Assembly (NCBI GenBank): GCA_022564455.1
Contig: JADFLK010000097.1
Location: 1 to 7,597 of the forward strand
DNA from: Bacteroidota bacterium
Lineage (GTDB): Bacteria > Bacteroidota > Rhodothermia > Rhodothermales > Rubricoccaceae
Length of the DNA: 7,597 nucleotides
Direction: 5' to 3'
Below are positions 6,641-7,597 of the stretch, piece by piece. The notes beneath the pieces are model-generated. The model made no database searches, was not told where the DNA came from, and worked only from the letters and a program-made list of their open reading frames with translations. Made by a program: the position numbers and the translations under genes. Position 1 is the first letter of the stretch. Each line of letters begins with the position of its first letter.

Positions 6641-6732
6641 AGTGTAAAGGTAAAAAGGAGAAGTGAGAAGTGAAAAGGGAAAAAGGTGAAGGGTTAAGAG
6701 TAAAGGGAAAAGAGTGAAGGAAAAAGGTGAAG
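6629..6732 (+). repeat. Degenerate 7-base tandem array A (purine-rich), overlapping the end of pyrE
   Basis: Fourteen uninterrupted 7-base units run from 6629 to 6726, with a further GGTGAAG unit one base early at 6726-6732. The consensus is about nGwrAAG. In the 14 units positions 5-6 are AA in all 14, position 7 is G in 12, and position 2 is G in 11. Typical units are AGTAAAG, TGAAAAG and GGTGAAG. The whole array is purine-rich on the plus strand with only scattered T. The first two units include the last pyrE codons and its TAA stop. A 7-base period is not a coding period; this is a low-complexity repeat, not a gene. Confidence 0.8.
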
Positions 6733-6756
6733 GGGCGGAGGCGAGCATCGAAGAAG

Positions 6757-6791
6757 TTTTGATTCTTCCAATATCCGATATCGTACGTTTC
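6757..6791 (+). promoter_or_regulatory. Candidate cinA promoter at the start of array B
   Basis: TTTTG (6757-6761) is followed, after 22 bases, by TACGTTTC (6784-6791), which agrees with the Bacteroidota -7 box TAnnTTTG at all but the last fixed base. The spacer falls within the 17-23 range reported for Flavobacterium-type TTG/TAnnTTTG promoters. Transcription would start about 100 bases before the cinA ATG. The -7 box coincides with two of the most divergent heptads of the array, which fits selection for a different function. Unverified. Confidence 0.35.
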
Positions 6792-6894
6792 AAGTCTGAA
6801 ATCGAGAATCTGAAATCTTGTATCCAGAATCTGTAATTCGAAATCCGAAATCCCGATATCCGTAATCCCAAATCCGAAATCGCAAATCAAAATT
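6768..6894 (+). repeat. Degenerate 7-base tandem array B (CYGAAAT type), ending just before the cinA start codon
   Basis: Eighteen consecutive units, seventeen of 7 bases and one of 8 (6852-6859), fill 6768-6894. The consensus is CYGAAAT. All 18 units end in T, 15 end in AT, and 16 begin with C. Typical units are CCGAAAT (6845-6851, 6874-6880) and CTGAAAT (6796-6802, 6810-6816). The array stops two bases before the cinA ATG, leaving no Shine-Dalgarno. On the minus strand it reads as the AT-rich ATTTCGG pattern. Long minus-strand frames through it are produced by the repeat and are not genes. Confidence 0.82.
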
Positions 6895-6896
6895 CC

Positions 6897-7597
6897 ATGA
6901 CCGCCACCATCCTCACCGTGGGCGACGAGATTTTAATTGGCCAGATCGTGAACTCGAACGCTGCCTGGCTGGGCGAGCAACTCGGGCTGGTGGGCGTGGA
7001 GGTCATGCGGATGGAAACGGTCGGCGATGATGTTCGGGTTATCCAGCAGGCGATTGAGCGTGGTCTTGAAACGAGTGATCTCGTTGTGGCCACCGGAGGC
7101 CTCGGCCCCACCCACGACGACGTAACGCGCGAGGCCGTTGCCTCAAGTTTCGGCGTACCGCTCGTCTTCCAACCCGGCGTGATGGTGGAGGTTGAACGGG
7201 TGTTTATCGAGCGGCGGTGGGATCTCCCCGAGGCGAACCGAAAGCTGGCTGAGGTCCCGGAAGGCTTCGAGCCACTTCTCAACCCCAAGGGCACCGCGCC
7301 GGGGCTTTGGGGCGAACGCAAAGTGGCCGGCCGAATGCAATGTCTTATCGTGCTTCCCGGCGTGCCGTACGAGATGAAAGCCATCATGCGCGAGCACGTG
7401 CTCCCGCGGTTGTTGGAAATATCCGACACCACTATCCTCCACAAAACCCTGCTGACGGTGGGGCAGGGGGAGTCTTCGCTGGCCGAACACCTCGGAGATC
7501 TGTCGGATGTGCTGACGAACGGGATCTCGCTGGCCTACCTGCCCGGAGCGGGTATCGTGCGGCTGCGTGTTTCGGCAAGAGGTGACGATCGGGAGGC
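6897..7597 (+). CDS. cinA: CinA-family nicotinamide-nucleotide amidohydrolase / ADP-ribose pyrophosphatase, N-terminal part
   Basis: The gene runs off the window after 233 complete codons; full family proteins are usually a little over 400 residues. The visible part is the N-terminal MoaB/MogA-like (COG1058) domain: ILTVGDEILIGQIVNSN (5-21), DLVVATGGLGPTHDDVTREA (61-80), PEANRKLAEVPEG (111-123), NPKGTAPGL (129-137) and IVLPGVPYEMKAI (151-163). GGLGPTxDD is the family signature. In characterised members this domain hydrolyses ADP-ribose, and the C-terminal PncC domain, which would lie beyond the window, deamidates nicotinamide mononucleotide for NAD recycling; some relatives are linked to competence. 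The ATG is chosen because the conserved domain begins within a few residues of it. The leader is the heptad array, with no ribosome-binding site. No stop occurs in this frame to the window end. Confidence 0.95.
   Translation, partial: MTATILTVGDEILIGQIVNSNAAWLGEQLGLVGVEVMRMETVGDDVRVIQQAIERGLETSDLVVATGGLGPTHDDVTREAVASSFGVPLVFQPGVMVEVERVFIERRWDLPEANRKLAEVPEGFEPLLNPKGTAPGLWGERKVAGRMQCLIVLPGVPYEMKAIMREHVLPRLLEISDTTILHKTLLTVGQGESSLAEHLGDLSDVLTNGISLAYLPGAGIVRLRVSARGDDRE

Noticed and set aside
6098..6871. Minus-strand frame of 257 residues with repeating aromatic/Ser/Asp-rich N-terminus
   Set aside because: It is antisense to pyrE, and its repetitive N-terminal half is just translation of the 7-base arrays. 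No start context or domain supports it.
6629..6894. CRISPR array
   Set aside because: Units are 7 bases, contiguous and degenerate; there are no 20-50 base repeats separated by unique spacers and no cas genes.

Overview
The window looks like chromosomal DNA of a moderately GC-rich member of the Bacteroidota/Rhodothermota. The signs are a TonB-dependent outer-membrane receptor followed by a DUF4249-like lipoprotein, an orphan piece of a type IX secretion C-terminal sorting domain, Bacteroidota-style promoter candidates (TTG and TAnnTTTG-like boxes), and almost no Shine-Dalgarno sequences at the gene starts. The assignment is an inference from gene content; there is no rRNA or other taxonomic marker here.

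Layout. Positions 2-1588 (+) hold the C-terminal 528 residues of a TonB-dependent receptor that begins before the window. Six bases later, 1595-2470 (+) encodes a lipoprotein resembling the DUF4249 family; the two probably form one uptake or surface-binding operon. The 463-base gap 2471-2933 has no intact gene but holds several inverted repeats, a 39-codon remnant of a T9SS-type C-terminal domain (minus strand), and a clear intrinsic terminator for dnaK. dnaK (2934-4883, minus) is complete and canonical, with an extended acidic tail. A 258-base divergent intergenic region separates it from pgsA (5142-5762, +), a phosphatidylglycerophosphate synthase with its full catalytic motif. After 221 bases without a gene comes pyrE (GTG start, 5984-6640, +), then a 256-base spacer made largely of two degenerate 7-base tandem arrays, then the first 233 codons of cinA (6897 to the window end, +).

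How the genes work together. The receptor and lipoprotein form a plausible functional pair. dnaK (protein folding), pgsA (anionic phospholipid synthesis), pyrE (pyrimidine synthesis) and cinA (pyridine-nucleotide repair) are housekeeping genes with no obvious shared pathway. Nothing here looks like a new defence or mobile system. The most unusual material is non-coding: the back-to-back heptad arrays between pyrE and cinA, the orphan T9SS tail behind the dnaK terminator, and the large imperfect palindrome after the lipoprotein gene.
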